In this document: positions 21,621 through 33,151 of the stretch, one piece after another
How positions within the stretch are numbered: position 1 is the first letter of the stretch
How the letters are laid out: each line of letters opens with the position of its first letter
Source of the DNA: Enoplolaimus lenunculus
Lineage: Eukaryota > Nematoda > Enoplea > Enoplida > Thoracostomopsidae
Assembly: GCA_030248215.1 (NCBI GenBank)
Contig: JASANG010001218.1
Span: forward strand, 62,001 to 126,000
Length of the DNA: 64,000 bases
Direction of reading: 5' to 3'
Made by a program: the position numbers and the translations under genes
Notes under the pieces: generated by a model
Seen by the model: only the letters and a program-made list of their open reading frames with translations
Database searches by the model: none
What the model was told of the DNA's origin: nothing

Positions 21621-24600
21621 ATGACGTATTCCAGTTTGATTGGACGTTTTCTAATGATGCTATTGGTAATTGCTGCAAAGAGCAGATTGAACAATGCTCA
21701 AAGTACACGTCATGGTAAGCTGTGCATCAAGAAGTATTAGACTATTGGATAACATTTTGTCTGCTTGTAAACCCCACATCGTATTCAAAAATTCATATTT
21801 GTCCGCTATTTTATCATGTGTATGTCACTTTTTGTTCTTCTATATCATATGATGTTCGAGGTATTGTCCGCGAATATCATATGATATATTTTCAAATGTC
21901 TGCATGGTTGAGGTATTACATACCCGAAGTTTTCTGTTGAATATCATATGATACTAGAGTGTGAAAATTGAATTTTTGAATTATGTAGCTGTTGTTGCAA
22001 GCGATTTTGTGTCGAAAACGTTTTGCAGGCGTGTATTTGGTACTTAAAGAATACCTGTGCCAACTGCCGTTTGTCGCATAAATGTCCCACAGAATCACGT
22101 GCCATACCGACCCTTGTACACATTGATTACTTGAGAGCGGTGGTTTGTAAGCTAATGTCATATGACATTAGCAGTTTTTGTCTGTTGACCCGATATAAGA
22201 GCATGAACTTTAACGTTGACGTCGAATCAACATGTGAAATCCATGACCCGCCTGCTCCGGTGATAACGTGAATTCCGCATTATTGTTAGGCTTAGGCTTA
22301 GGCTTAGGTTCAGGAATATGCTTATAATACTGTCCCGCCCCTGTTCTTTAGAATGGCAAAAATTTCAGAGTGCAGTTTCTTGTGTTACCAACTGAAAAAG
22401 TTGCTAAAAGGTACCGGAAAAAATCTTAAAGAGGTTTTGACTCATAACCCTTACCCCCCCGGTTACGCTACCGTCATTATCCAATGATACTGTCGCTTGG
22501 ATTTCGTTTCAGTTGGTACTTTGTAGTTAGACTCAAGGACAATGATTAGGGCCCCCAATTTTCAAATGTTTGTAGCAACTATCATCAGTTAGTAATCGGT
22601 TTTCAAACTCTATATCTGTTGCAGTTGTTAAACTCAAAATTGTTTACAGAATTAGAGCAAATCATATGCAAAACATATGTTCAATTTTGAGCTTCAGCAT
22701 TCACAGGTTCGAATTTCAAAAGTCCTATACCGACAGGTAATAGGTGTTATACACATAATATCAAAATACAGGCCAAGAGGTCAAAAGTACCTATAGTCGG
22801 TAATCGTGTACAAGAGCTTAAGCCTTAGCCTTAGCCCAAGCCTAAGCCTAAACATAAGAATGAGTTTATTCCTAAGCCCAAGCCCAAGTCTAAGCCTAAA
22901 CCTAAGCCTAAGCCTAAGCCTAGCCTAAGCCAATAAGCCTAAGCCAATAATTCGTCAAACCAACTTCAGGCTCAACTCCAGGTATAACAATCGAGCTGAC
23001 ATCGACCGGATTGCGTCATTTCCTTCGCGAAATTAGCGACTCAGTCAACATTCATCTATTCAACAGCGCAATACCGATGCTTCGTGAACGATTCGGCTCA
23101 GCGAATGAAAGCCAGCTTGAAACCCACAGTTTGCAATTTGGCAACGACAAACATCAATTTCAACTTGGATATTTGATTATGCGAAATGCTCAGCTGTCAA
23201 AATATGGAGGCTCAACGTTTTCAAATACTGGACTCTCGCCGGGATCAGATCGTAATTTTGAACGTCAGAATACGCTTGCGTATTTGGCGGCAAGTAAAAG
23301 AGTGGCATTAAAGGTATATAGGATCATGTTAATTATAGGAACCTGTTTTTTGGGATATAGGCAGAACGGTAGGCATAGCAACTAGGATGCTGGTAGTATT
23401 AGGTTTAGGCTTACACTGTAAATTTCAGTGAATTGATTTTAACTCATAATGAGTTCAATCAGTCAGTCTGAGTTAGAACAATCAGAACTCAAAATTCTCA
23501 GTTGATTCAATTCATTCTGAGCTAATTAATCAACTCACCGAGAGTCAACTCAACTCAGAGTGAAAATCAACTCAAGTCAGAATGAGTTAATGTTTACTGA
23601 TATTAATTCATAAATACCTAACTCGTTAGTTGAATTGATTAATCAACTCATTGAAATTTACAGTGAAGAAAAACAATAACAGACATGGCAATCAACGCCC
23701 AAAACAAGGAATATAAAAACGAACAGTATTAGTTCCATCTTAGGGTAAATCAAAAATAAACAACAGTCCGTAACCGAATAACAGGGATACCCTCTACAGG
23801 GTTAAAATAACATCAGTCAATCACGTCTTACTCGGGTCACTACAGTAATAATCATAGATATATTAAAGTGATTACCTTAATTTCTGCTATGGGTCGTCAA
23901 AAAAGTGAGTAAAGGTCCCAATATCCCTAGGACAGGCATCATTTGAACAGAAAGTTGATCATGCGTTATTTTACACCAATATGTCGTTTTAGGGTACGTT
24001 CACTGGCGCTGTACGAACGCTAATTGGCCCAACCGGAATCGATGGCGAGTTTACCGGTTCCGTTGACGGCTATAAAATATTGCTTATGTTGAACGATCAG
24101 TTCAACTCAACGCAAAGGACTGCATCTTCAACGCTGAAAAGCTTCAACTCGCTTCCGTTGGAGTCAAACTGTGAAACAGCGGTGCACTCGTCACGAATCG
24201 AACTCAGCCTTGAACCGGTGTATTCATCGTTTATGGTTAAACAATATCAAGGTATGGGAATCAGGCCTGTAGTCCGTTCAACTAGCCAGGGGGGCTAAAC
24301 GTGTTTAGGAGGGGCATTTAAAGGTTTTCAATGACTTACAAGCAAGATTGAAAATTTTCTAAGGGGAGCAAAATTTTTCCAACGGGGAGTGAGCCCCTCC
24401 TGGCCCCCCATGGCTACGGGCCCGTTCAGTATTTTGTAAGGCTCTTGAACACGTTCCACAGAGTAATTTAGGCCTAGACTGAGACTTAGGTTTAGGCTTA
24501 GACTCAGGTTTCAGGGCACGTATTCTCAAATGTGCGTAGCAACTATCACCAATTGGCGATAGGTCTTGTAACCTTCGAAGCAGTGAATGCTGAAGCTTAA

Positions 24601-27600
24601 AATTCAGCATATTTATCGCATATGATTTACTCTAAACTTGCACTACTTTTGGGTTCAACAGCTGCAGTAGTAAGCTTAAAAATCAATAACTAACTGATAA
24701 TAGTTGCAATACACATTTGAGAATATGTGCTTCGGTTGTGGAAGCAGAAATTCTTTCCTATTAAGACAAAGCCTCAACTTTTGCCTAAGTCTTTGCCTTA
24801 GCGTATGAAGCAAAAGTGTTAGAATAAGCCTAAGTGTTAAAGATAAATGCTAGAGGGCAAATTAATCTTTTAATATTGTAAAATTTTCGCATGTTTAATC
24901 TATGTGTCTGCCGGCTAAGTCTAAGCCTAATCCTAAGCCTAAGCCTAAGCCTAAGCCTAAGCCTAATCCTAAGCCTAAGCCTAAGGCAAAGCCTAAGCCA
25001 AAGCCTAAGCCTACGCCTGAGCCTGGATTTAGCTTTAACCTACGCTTGCAAGTAACTAAACTCCGCAGGAACCGTATTTGCTATTGAGCAAGCTACCATA
25101 ATAGAGCCCATGTATAGAACAGGACCGGATCGTTTTCCGAAGGGGCTATAGTAGAGTCAGTTTAAGGTTTAGACTAGTTTTTTTGCTTAGACTTACGCTT
25201 TAGGCTTAAGACTTAGGCTTAGGAATATGCTTATACTACTATTCCGGCCCTGTTCCATACATGGGCCATAATTAACATGGGTTGGCACTACACTGCATGT
25301 AATGGTGAGTCAAATTGACTCTCTCCGAAATAGGCTCTACGGGACTACACAAAATGAGTCAAATTCGACTCCGCCAGAGTCAAATTCGACAAATTGAGTC
25401 GCACGTTTGACTCTGGCGGAGTCGAATTTGACTCATTTTGTGTAGTCCCGTAGAGCCTATTTCGGAGAGAGTCAATTTGACTCACCATTGTTTTGCAGTG
25501 TACTATGTGTTTCAGAAGCGCTTGCAAACGGTATTCGCCGCGTGTTGCATTCATACGGTTGTGCCAGTTTACAAACCGTAATCGCCGTCAAACTGCGACA
25601 ATTATTCGACGTCAGCAACAATTTTTTGCCCAACTCCGAACGGTACAGGAACGATTTTGGGCTCAAACACATCGCCGAATTGACCAGCGGCCAGTACTCA
25701 CGAACTGAGACCAAAATTGCCATTCGCGATGAATCAATTGTTAGCGCAACCGATTTTGTGGTAAGAACATTTGGTTACACGCTGAACCATAACCTGACCT
25801 GAATTTGGCTTCAAGAACCGCGAACCATTTTGCCTGATTTGCTCATTTTGGTCCGTCTAAGCGGGGTTTAAGGTCAACTCGAAAGTTTTGCCTCTATGGT
25901 AACTCGAAAGATTTGTCTCGATGGTAACTCGATGACAGGCACACAAACCAACCACGGATCTGATACCGAAAAATCTTCTATTTGCCAGTACTGGTGAAAA
26001 ATCGGCCAATGTATAGAACAATGTCGGTACAGTAGTATAAGCATATTCCTAAGCCTAATAAACACTAAGACTACGCTTATAAAGCCTAAGCAATAGCAAA
26101 AAAATTAGTTTTTGTAAACTTTGGAGTGGTCAAAATCACAGCTACAATTAAGTGTTTTTTACTTTTTCATATTTAAATGTTTTAATTTAAAATTTCATCA
26201 AAATCTTACATTTCAGACGTCAGCTTGCTCAAAATCACACAACTGCCCACTCAGTGACCCACAAAACTTATTTACGCACCGGAGTAGCCAATGGTCAAAT
26301 CGAATGCTTCGACTACGACTATCAGAAACGGCTGTCAATTTACAACTTTCAAGCGCATGGTACCGGGACAGGTTTCGCTATACCATATCCACATCAGGAT
26401 CGACGCCTTCAATCGTTCACACGCTTGCTGATTACTTAGCTACGTGTGGCGCACAACGCCACGAATTTATTGTACCTGGAAGTCGCAAAAATCACTGTGA
26501 TGATCCTATTTTACCGCAAAACCGCTTTCGTGAGAACGAAATTCGGCCAAACCGGTACGTTTATGGCCAGGTTCGGGAAACGTTTTACTTGCGTATATAA
26601 AGTCAAGGATGGCGCCATACTTGTTGGACGAGGCCGTCCGGCGCCGTCTTACGTACCGTACCGCATGGTGATGTAACGTGACGGACTGCGGTTGATGGAG
26701 CGCGACGGATGTGATCCAAAAGTTTAGTGCCATCCTTATACTTATCAGAGACTTTCATAATATATTGCTTGTTTCAGACAACTGGGGCCCATGTATAGAA
26801 CAGGGCCGGAACAGTAGTATAAGCATATTCCTAAGCCTAAGCCTAAGCGTATGGATGAGCCTATTCCTAAGCCTAAGCCTGAGCCTAAGCCTAAAGCAAA
26901 AAACTAAGTCAAAAGCTTAAACTGACTCTATCACTGCCCCGCCGGAAAACGATCCGGCCCTGTTCTATACATGGGTCACAACAGGTATGGGTAGTAAAGT
27001 AGTTTCAGTGACTGCCAAGCAGATGCTATGTCGCTTACAAGGTTTTGTACTAAAATTGCATTTTACTTCTCGATGGATTCGCTCGCGAGTTATTTTCACT
27101 TGGACAATCCACTCGATCCGTTGAATAGGATCAATAAATACAGATTGTAATATTTGGTGGGATGAACAATTTTGTCTTTTATCCAATTTTAGCGCGGGTG
27201 ATAGGAAGTAAACAAGGACCAAGATTGTCATTGAATACAGCTATTAACTTTCAGATCTTTATTAATCACATTGCGGCCAAAACGTGCCCCATCGCTTTCG
27301 CTGTCACAGTCACCGATTCAATTTACCATACAATATTTAATTGATATACGGCTTGATTCGTCACCGCATTTATTCGCTGATGAATTCGGTATCCGCAATA
27401 GCCAATCGCAGCGCGCGAAACATCGTCGAAGGTCAGGGACTCGTTGGCCAACAGCCAATCAGCAACCGTCTGTAGGAAGTGAAATCTTATCAAGTGAGAG
27501 AAGAGCCAATCCTGAAGCTTGGCAAAACAAAAAACAGAAGAGCCACTGGCTAATAAGTAAAGGCACACGGCTAAGTAACCAGCTATACGAGAATGAAGCA

Positions 27601-28829
27601 GCCAATCGTAGAATGAGGCCAGCTAGCGAATCACAATTTGACCATTTGTTAAGAAACAGACGCGCTCGATCTGTCAGCCAATCACAATTAAGTACTAAAG
27701 ATAACCAAACATTTGTAAAGAAGATACACCAATTATCGGGTCAACGCTTATTGCGACCTGATCAAGCATCCTATCACCAATCAGCATTAAACAGTACGAA
27801 ACCAAGTGTAAATGCTAAAACAAACAGCCAGTCAAAAAGTTTAATTGGTCATAAACTGGAACGATCTTTAGCAGAAAGCAGCAAATCAGCGTCAAGTTAT
27901 CCAAATAACTTTGCAATATTCACAAAAACTGATCAATCACAGCAAATTAAACGTAAAATATCTTCGATTCGAAAACAAAACAGCCAATCAGCGTCAAACA
28001 GTCGAAATCACTTGTCGTTCTTGGCACAAACTGGCCAACCACATCACAGAAAAAACTTTTCGATACGAAAACGAAATCAATCAGCATTGCAGACAAGAGA
28101 ACCACCGAACTACCAATCAGTATCGAGTATTCGAAATCATGTGTCGTTTCTGGCAAAAACTGACCATTCACAGCAACCGCAACTCAAGAAGTCCTCAATA
28201 CGAAAACGAAGTAGCCAATCATCGGCCAAAATTCAACGAATATCAGCCCCAGTTCAGCAATCCATGCCACTTTTAATGATTCTTGATGCTCCTAGAATTA
28301 ATGTCACATTATTTCCACGTGCAGAGCACGGGCGTCTACGCGCATCTGTTGACGTTGGCCAATTTAATATTTATATTCGAAAGGTAAAATATACAATTTT
28401 CAACCCGTGTTTATGATAAACAATCCCATATTTTTAAAAATTTCACAATTTAAAGTCTAGAATTCCAGATATATATGACGAGAGTTTGTGAATAGGCGTA
28501 TATTACAGTTACAGCCGTGTTCCATACATTAGCCGTAATTTCTAAACATTGTTTTTTTCTTAAATTTCAGAATTTGTTCTTCTGTAAAGACTCGTTTTTA
28601 ACAATTCGTGTTTGTTTTCCAGGCTGCGGTTCCGTTGACGTCACCGATATCCAATCATATTTCCGAACTGAAGTCATTGGTTGAACCGCTAATCACAGAC
28701 CATTTAGTATCTTGGTGGCATGTAGGACTTCGTCTGCCGTTACACTACACAGTTCATCCGTCTCATGAACAACTCCACCTGAACACCGCACAACGGGCAA
28801 TTGATGTTGAGCTTGATTTTACACTATAA
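21621..28829 (+). CDS. Secreted BPI/LBP/CETP-family lipid-binding protein with a large basic insertion (seven exons)
   Basis: Exons proposed: 21621-21714, 22970-23313, 23993-24251, 25516-25760, 26217-26554, 27255-28383, 28623-28829. All introns are GT-AG, phases agree (1,0,1,0,2,0), and the sum is 871 codons plus stop. Exon 1 encodes a signal peptide (MTYSSLIGRFLMMLLVIAA, cleavage probably near NNA-Q). The mature start PGITIELTSTGL matches the PG-(V/I)-x-(V/I)-R-(V/I)-T-x-x-G-L opening of BPI proteins. Cys206 and Cys248 are 42 apart, like the Cys135-Cys175 disulfide of human BPI. SNRMLRLRLSETAVN resembles the start of the C-terminal barrel, and GLRLPLHYTVHPSHEQLHL the closing segment. BPI proteins bind lipids or LPS in extracellular fluid; nematode members such as NRF-5 carry lipids. 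Human BPI has about 487 residues; the excess here is mainly the exon-6 insertion. Introns are packed with MITEs. Family 0.75; the exon 5 end is the least certain splice. Confidence 0.75.
21780..22276. mobile_element. Family I element, partial, in intron 1 of the BPI-like gene
   Basis: TATATCATATGATGTTCGAG, GAATATCATATGATACTAG, AATGTCATATGACATTAG and the right end GATAACGTGAATTCCGCA. The left end is missing. Confidence 0.75.
22280..22960. repeat. Intron 1: family A fragment, family F copy and CCTAAG tract
   Basis: 22280-22357: TTAGGC run and half an A element (CCGCCCCTGTTCTTTA). 22545-22765: family F (GTAGCAACTATCATCAG, TCCTATACCGACAGGTAATA). 22815-22950: CCTAAG tract ending 20 bp before the exon 2 acceptor. 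Confidence 0.75.
23414..23665. mobile_element. Family C MITE in intron 2 of the BPI-like gene
   Basis: CACTGTAAATTTCAGTGAAT and CATTGAAATTTACAGTG; TCAACTC-rich interior. Followed by a family N fragment at 23745-23838. Confidence 0.92.
24290..24740. repeat. Intron 3: family G and family F copies
   Basis: 24290-24425: AGCCAGGGGGGCTAAACG ... CCCCATGGCTACGGGCCCG, a complete G copy. 24515-24740: F copy (TCTCAAATGTGCGTAGCAAC, GGCGATAGGTCTTGTAACC). Confidence 0.75.
24770..25030. repeat. Interstitial telomere-like tract in intron 3
   Basis: 24915-25025 is mostly CCTAAG repeats, with an uninterrupted run near 24934-24963 and variants CCTAATC and CCAAAG. No element ends recognised, unlike families A and B. 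Confidence 0.9.
25106..25267. mobile_element. Family A2 element in intron 3
   Basis: AGCCCATGTATAGAACAGGA and CTGTTCCATACATGGGCC; degenerate TTAGGC between. Confidence 0.9.
25291..25500. mobile_element. Family D MITE ending 15 bp before the exon 4 boundary
   Basis: CACTGCATGTAATGGTGAGT and CACCATTGTTTTGCAGTG with TA on both sides; near-perfect palindrome of 210 bp. The exon 4 acceptor follows the remaining CTATGTGTTTCAG. Confidence 0.95.
26003..26110. mobile_element. Family A2 element, truncated, in intron 4
   Basis: GGCCAATGTATAGAACAATG at left; AGTATAAGCATATTCCTAAG inside; right end missing. Confidence 0.75.
26786..26977. mobile_element. Family A2 element in intron 5 with near-perfect 8-bp duplication
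   Basis: Flanked by ACAACTGG and ACAACAGG. GGCCCATGTATAGAACAGGG and GGCCCTGTTCTATACATGGGTC-type end; CCTAAG runs around a GTATGGATGAGCCTATT spacer. Confidence 0.95.
27391..28260 (+). other. Basic Ser/Gln/Asn/Arg-rich repeat insertion inside the BPI-like gene
   Basis: About 290 residues (roughly 473-762 of the proposed protein) lie between the barrel strands QFTIQYLIDIRL and LMILDAPRINVTLF and have no counterpart in BPI proteins known to me. The stretch is strongly cationic, low in complexity, and built of loose repeats such as SSIRKRSSQSS, SFLAKTDHSQQ and NRRARSVSQSQ. At DNA level the repeat is marked by AGCCAATCA at irregular spacing of about 45-100 bp (near 27400, 27453, 27601, 27678, 27777, 27988, 28110, 28213). 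The frame stays open for 870 bp in AT-rich DNA, which argues for translation. It could instead be a retained intron that happens to be open: a GT at 27389 and an AG before 28258 exist, but removing that piece (869 nt) would shift the frame. Confidence 0.6.
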
Positions 28830-28844
28830 AATTAGACCAAGCGG

Positions 28845-29072
28845 TTGCGAGAAAAAACGATCTGCCTTTGATCTCTACACTGAAAAAATGGTGAGTCAAA
28901 ATGACTGTTTCCGAAATGGGCTTTTCCGGACTACACTAACTGAGTCAAATTCGACTCCACCAAAGTCATTTTCGAAACTTGACTCTGGCGGTGTCGATAT
29001 TGACTCAGTTTGCGTAGTTCGAAAAAGGCCTATTTCGGAGAGAGTCAATTTGACTCACCATTTTTCGCAATG
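28845..29072. mobile_element. Family D MITE inserted in an old family A end
   Basis: 28845-28876 resembles the right end of an A element (AAAACGATCTGCCTTTGATC). The D copy then runs 28878-29072 (CACTGAAAAAATGGTGAGTC to CCATTTTTCGCAATG). It begins only 48 bp after the BPI-like stop codon, so it may sit in the 3' UTR. Confidence 0.85.
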
Positions 29073-29241
29073 TATGTATGCCGCAAATCATTACAAATGA
29101 TTTACACAATGTCTAGCAAACAAATACCAAGTGCATTCTCTCCACAGTTTCCTTGCTTCTCACTACCTAGTTCTTCTGCTGGGTGCATTTATTGGCTAAA
29201 ATTTAATCAGCCACAAAAGCGCCGTATCTGCTAACATAATC

Positions 29242-29310
29242 CCCAGGCGGAGTCGAATTTTGACTCAGTTTGTGTTGTCACGAAAAGCCTAGTTTGGAGA
29301 GAGCCACTGG
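29242..29310. mobile_element. Family D fragment
   Basis: GGCGGAGTCGAATTTTGACT and AGCCTAGTTTGGAGAGAG; half an element. Confidence 0.75.
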
Positions 29311-29441
29311 GGGCCTCATGATTGATTTGAACACAAATTGTGATTTGATTACATATATTTTCGTCGTTCTGTAAATATTTTCTCAAAAAACTTCACTATT
29401 TCCAGGCATCTTCGGTTCCGCTTCGTAATTTAAGCATACAG

Positions 29442-30446
29442 CTAGACGCTTTTTATCTTGTTACATAAGTTCTGCACGTCAAGGCTTTGTTCATTCTGAT
29501 ACTCCGTTCTTAGGCTTTTTTGAAAGTTATTGCAGCGTCTGACGTTTGTTGAGTAAAATAATTTCACATACACTAGTAGTGGGAAAATGGGGGTTTTACG
29601 CCCACCACCTCCACATGTGGAGGTGGAGGGAGTAGTGCACCACCCTCCTCCCCATGTGGAGGTGGTGGTGGAGGAGGAGGAGGTCACAAATGGTTCATCT
29701 TGCAATGGTCCACGGGGGATAATCCTCAGCCCAGCACATGGCCAGACCACCCCATCGCCGAAGGGGCCGCCCCTGGTAGCTGTGCAAGCAGCCGCAGGTC
29801 CTGCAGAGTCATTCAACATGTTAGTTAAAAAAATAACAAACCTGCGCGAACGCAGCGGTTGGACAAAAGACCATAAATCAAACCTACCAGTGTTTTTATA
29901 GCTCCATATCGAACAACCATTTGCTGGCGCGACAAATAGTATCTTTGAGTGTGGATTCAAATTGTTCAATCGTGTCGAACTCAGAAATGTTTGGAATTTT
30001 AGTAAATGTGTCAATTCGAATTTTATATGCCTCGTGTATGTCCTTTTCAATCTGCCTTTTCTGGAAACTTGTAAGTGCTGGAAACTGCTGGGCTTGTGTT
30101 TTTTCAGTGTTCTGGTTATTTGGTTTTGTATGTGATATTGTTGTGTGTAATATATGTTTTGTTTGATTCTATTGAGTGTTTCTAACAACTCAATATGTTC
30201 GTGTGTGGTTTGTGTAGATGAGCTTTGCACTAAATATTCCGTTTTAGTGGTGTTATCTAATAAGTTGCTGGTGGTTTTTGTCTCTGTGCTTGTATGTGTG
30301 GATTCTGTTTGTGTCCCGGTGTTTGTATGTGCGGATTCTGTTTGTGTCTCGGTGCTTGTAAGTGCGGATTCCGTTTGTGTTGGTTCAGTTTGTGTGATTG
30401 TTCGACTCTCTTGTTTCAAGTAGTTGTATGAGATCAAATTGTTCAA
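29442..30446 (-). pseudogene. Thr/Glu/Gln-rich coding remnant in the left arm of the Polinton fossil
   Basis: An open stretch of more than 300 codons whose first third is a repeat of the type TETQTESAHTNTGTQTES. The equivalent repeat begins the NADAR remnant in the right arm, so the two share an ancestor and then diverge. The later part runs through the GC-rich palindromic block and is probably not a natural protein end. No family was recognised. Fossil. Confidence 0.4.
29586..29800. repeat. GC-rich palindromic block at outer end of left arm
   Basis: Centred on CCACCTCCACATGTGGAGGTGG, a perfect palindrome near 29604-29625, followed by a half copy and by AATGGTTCATCTTGCAATGG. Homologous to the longer palindromic block of the right arm at 47085-47535. 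Confidence 0.8.
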
Positions 30447-30929
30447 TTGAATTAACGATTAATTCTTTTACAATATCAGAGTGAGTAGACATCTATAATT
30501 AAATACTATATATACCTTATAAGTAATTCGTGAAACTACCATTTTGTTGAAAAATAACTAGGGGTAATAAGGAAAGCTTCCTAGAATATTTAACCTTGGT
30601 AATCTAAACATGGCAAAGAAGTAAAATTTTACTGATCATTTTACTTACTACGTTAATTTTTAAATATTTTTTAACTCGTATCACATAATTTTGTTTACAA
30701 CGTGTCAAGTCTCATTTTCTATGCGGGAAAAAACTAACTAAACTTGCAAAATCAAAATAAAAGTCAATCACAACCCAGCTCCTAAAGTTTAAACCTTATA
30801 ACGTAAATTTCAGCGATAATACTTGAAGGCTGCCACAATATTTAATGTAGGCTATCAGTGCCTTTAGTACGAGCGCTTTAAGTAAACAACGGAGGCCCAT
30901 TTAACGTTATAGTTATAATGTTTAACCAT

Positions 30930-31490
30930 ACGCTGATTTCAATCTGGATAATTTTCACACGAGTTCAAATACTCTCCAAACCTAATATCAGAAACGGTTC
31001 CAATCTAAAATCAACTGAGCCGTGCATATAAAAGCGAAACAACACAAAGCTACCACTCTGTGCATAAAACAGCCAATGTAAAATGCCGCGCATATATGCA
31101 CAACCCAAATGCATATAATAAACCAACCAATGTAAAATACGCGCATATATGCACAACCCAAATGCATATCATAAACCAACCAACGTTAAATACGCGCATA
31201 TATGCACAACCCAAATGCATACCATAAACCAACCAACGTCAAATACGCGCATATATGCACAACCCAAATGCATATCATAAACCAACCAATGTAAAATACG
31301 CGCATATATGCACAACACAAATGCATATCATAAACCAACCAATGTAAAATACGAGCATATTCGCACAACCCTGAATATCATAAACCAATAATGTAAAATA
31401 CGCGCATATATGCACAACCCCAATACATATCATAAACCAACTAATGTAAAATACCCCCCATTATTCACAACCCAACTTATATTCCATTCT
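30930..31490. repeat. 52-bp tandem repeat in the Polinton left arm
   Basis: Eight to nine copies of a unit of about 52 bp containing CGCGCATATATGCACAACCC and AAACCAACCAATGTAAAATA. The last copies are degenerate. The right arm has four to five inverted copies at 45500-45760. Open frames here are by-products of the period. Confidence 0.9.
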
Positions 31491-32426
31491 ATAATACATT
31501 AAACACAAAACTCAGCCAAATGCAACGAACATATACAGAAGCCATGTTATATGGTGTAATACAATACACCCAAAATTAAAACCAATACAGGAGCAAAAGC
31601 GCAGGCAATACAGCCAAAATGCAAACTTATAGAGGAGCAAAAGCACAAGCAATACACCCAAAATGCAAACCAGTAGACGAGCAAAACTACACACATCATA
31701 TAATAATTATAGGGGTCGTTTGTCGAACTTGAAAATCATTCTAAGTTTAAATAGTAGTCAAAGAAAGGGCTGTTGGGATAATGATGAGCTCTCTTCAATT
31801 TTTATTTTACCTCATAGGGGCTCGGGGTCAAGATTCAGCCTTTTGCAGGCTATACACTCGGTTTGGAGGCTGGGTATACAAAGCGCCAACCGTAGGTATC
31901 CGTCTTACACGATACCCAACCAACTTTTCTGCTTCCAACTGAGCTATCTTTTTAGGTAGCCATTCGCCCAACGTAATAGCATGATTTTCTTTTATAAAAC
32001 TGGTGCTTCCTTTTTGGTCAAATTGTACACTGGAATGCCTAGTTTAACTAAAACATCAGCGTTGTAGGCTTTGCCAACAAGTTTCTTTTTCGCAGTCGGT
32101 ATTTTCTTCGTTTTAGGCTTATGTTCTGCCAATATTTTTGAACAACCCGTGGTTTTGGAATTTTCCATTTTTGTAAAGTTTACTGCTAAACTGAGTTTTG
32201 CTTATATTGACAAAAATTACATGTTGCCACTCATATATGTACCAACATGTAAAAATCAATTAATCTTACGTTTTGACAGGTTTGTGTGGCAACATGTAAT
32301 TTTTGCTAATATAAGCCCCAATAAGCTGGTACACTCAGTCAGTATCCGAAGAATGAAGATTCAATTTTCGCCTCACTTTTTGCGCAACCACACCGCGTCA
32401 ACCGCTCCTTGGAGTAAAAGCTACTT

Positions 32427-32729
32427 TTACCCCGGCTTTGAAGACACTTCGAGGAGACGGTTAGAAGAGGCGTCAAATTTTACGACGGAGACTGCGAAGT
32501 CTTCTACCACGAATTCAAACAATCCGTGGGAGTTAGAGGAACAGATCGTCGGCCTGGGAGGATTATCGGGGCCATAATGAACGGTAACCATTGTATTACC
32601 GCTGTCATTTGCCTCACTTGGCAAGAGGATTGAAGGCGGCAAAGCCGGCGTGACAACTACGCACAGCAGTAAGCTGCAATGCTTTATCATTATCCCAACA
32701 GCCCTTTCAAGGGCTACAAATGCGTACAA
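32427..32729 (-). pseudogene. Unrecognised coding remnant of the Polinton arm (left copy)
   Basis: Matches, in inverted orientation, a stretch at 44301-44552 in the right arm; both contain LLPSEANDSGNTMVTVHYG and VVEDFAVSVVKFDA. No family recognised. The conservation between the arms reflects arm identity and need not mean selection. Confidence 0.35.
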
Positions 32730-33151
32730 TGCAGTTAAAAGAATTTAACCAAAACGAGTATATACATAGTGTTGTCTGAGAGATTCGAAAGGGCCAAAAT
32801 GGCCCAAAATTCGTAAAATTTTGATTTTTTTCAAATAAGTTTTATTTGACTTGGGGAGTATTTTAGTGATAATAAAACAGGTTTTTAGGGTCGAGGTAAG
32901 GGTCTGAGGGGTTCGAAAGGCCAAAACGACCCAAAATTCGAAAAAATTTGATTTTTTCCAATAAGTTTTATTTGATTTGGGGAGCATTTTAGTGATAATA
33001 AAACAGGTTTTTAGGGTCGAGGTAAGGGTCTGAGGGGTTCGAAAGGGCCAAAACGACCCAAAATTCGAAAAATTTTGATTTTTTCACATAAGTTTTATTT
33101 GATTTGGGGAGCATTTTAGTGATAATAAAACATGTGTTTAGGGTCGAGATA

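Noticed and set aside
26254-26439. Alternative reading frame in exon 5 of the BPI-like gene
   Set aside because: Only the frame starting ACG TCA GCT at 26217 keeps phase with exon 4 and gives the BPI-like SNRMLRLRLSETAVN segment.
30965-31368. Cys/Tyr-rich small proteins (CAYMRVFYIGWF repeats)
   Set aside because: Translation of the 52-bp tandem repeat in several frames at once.
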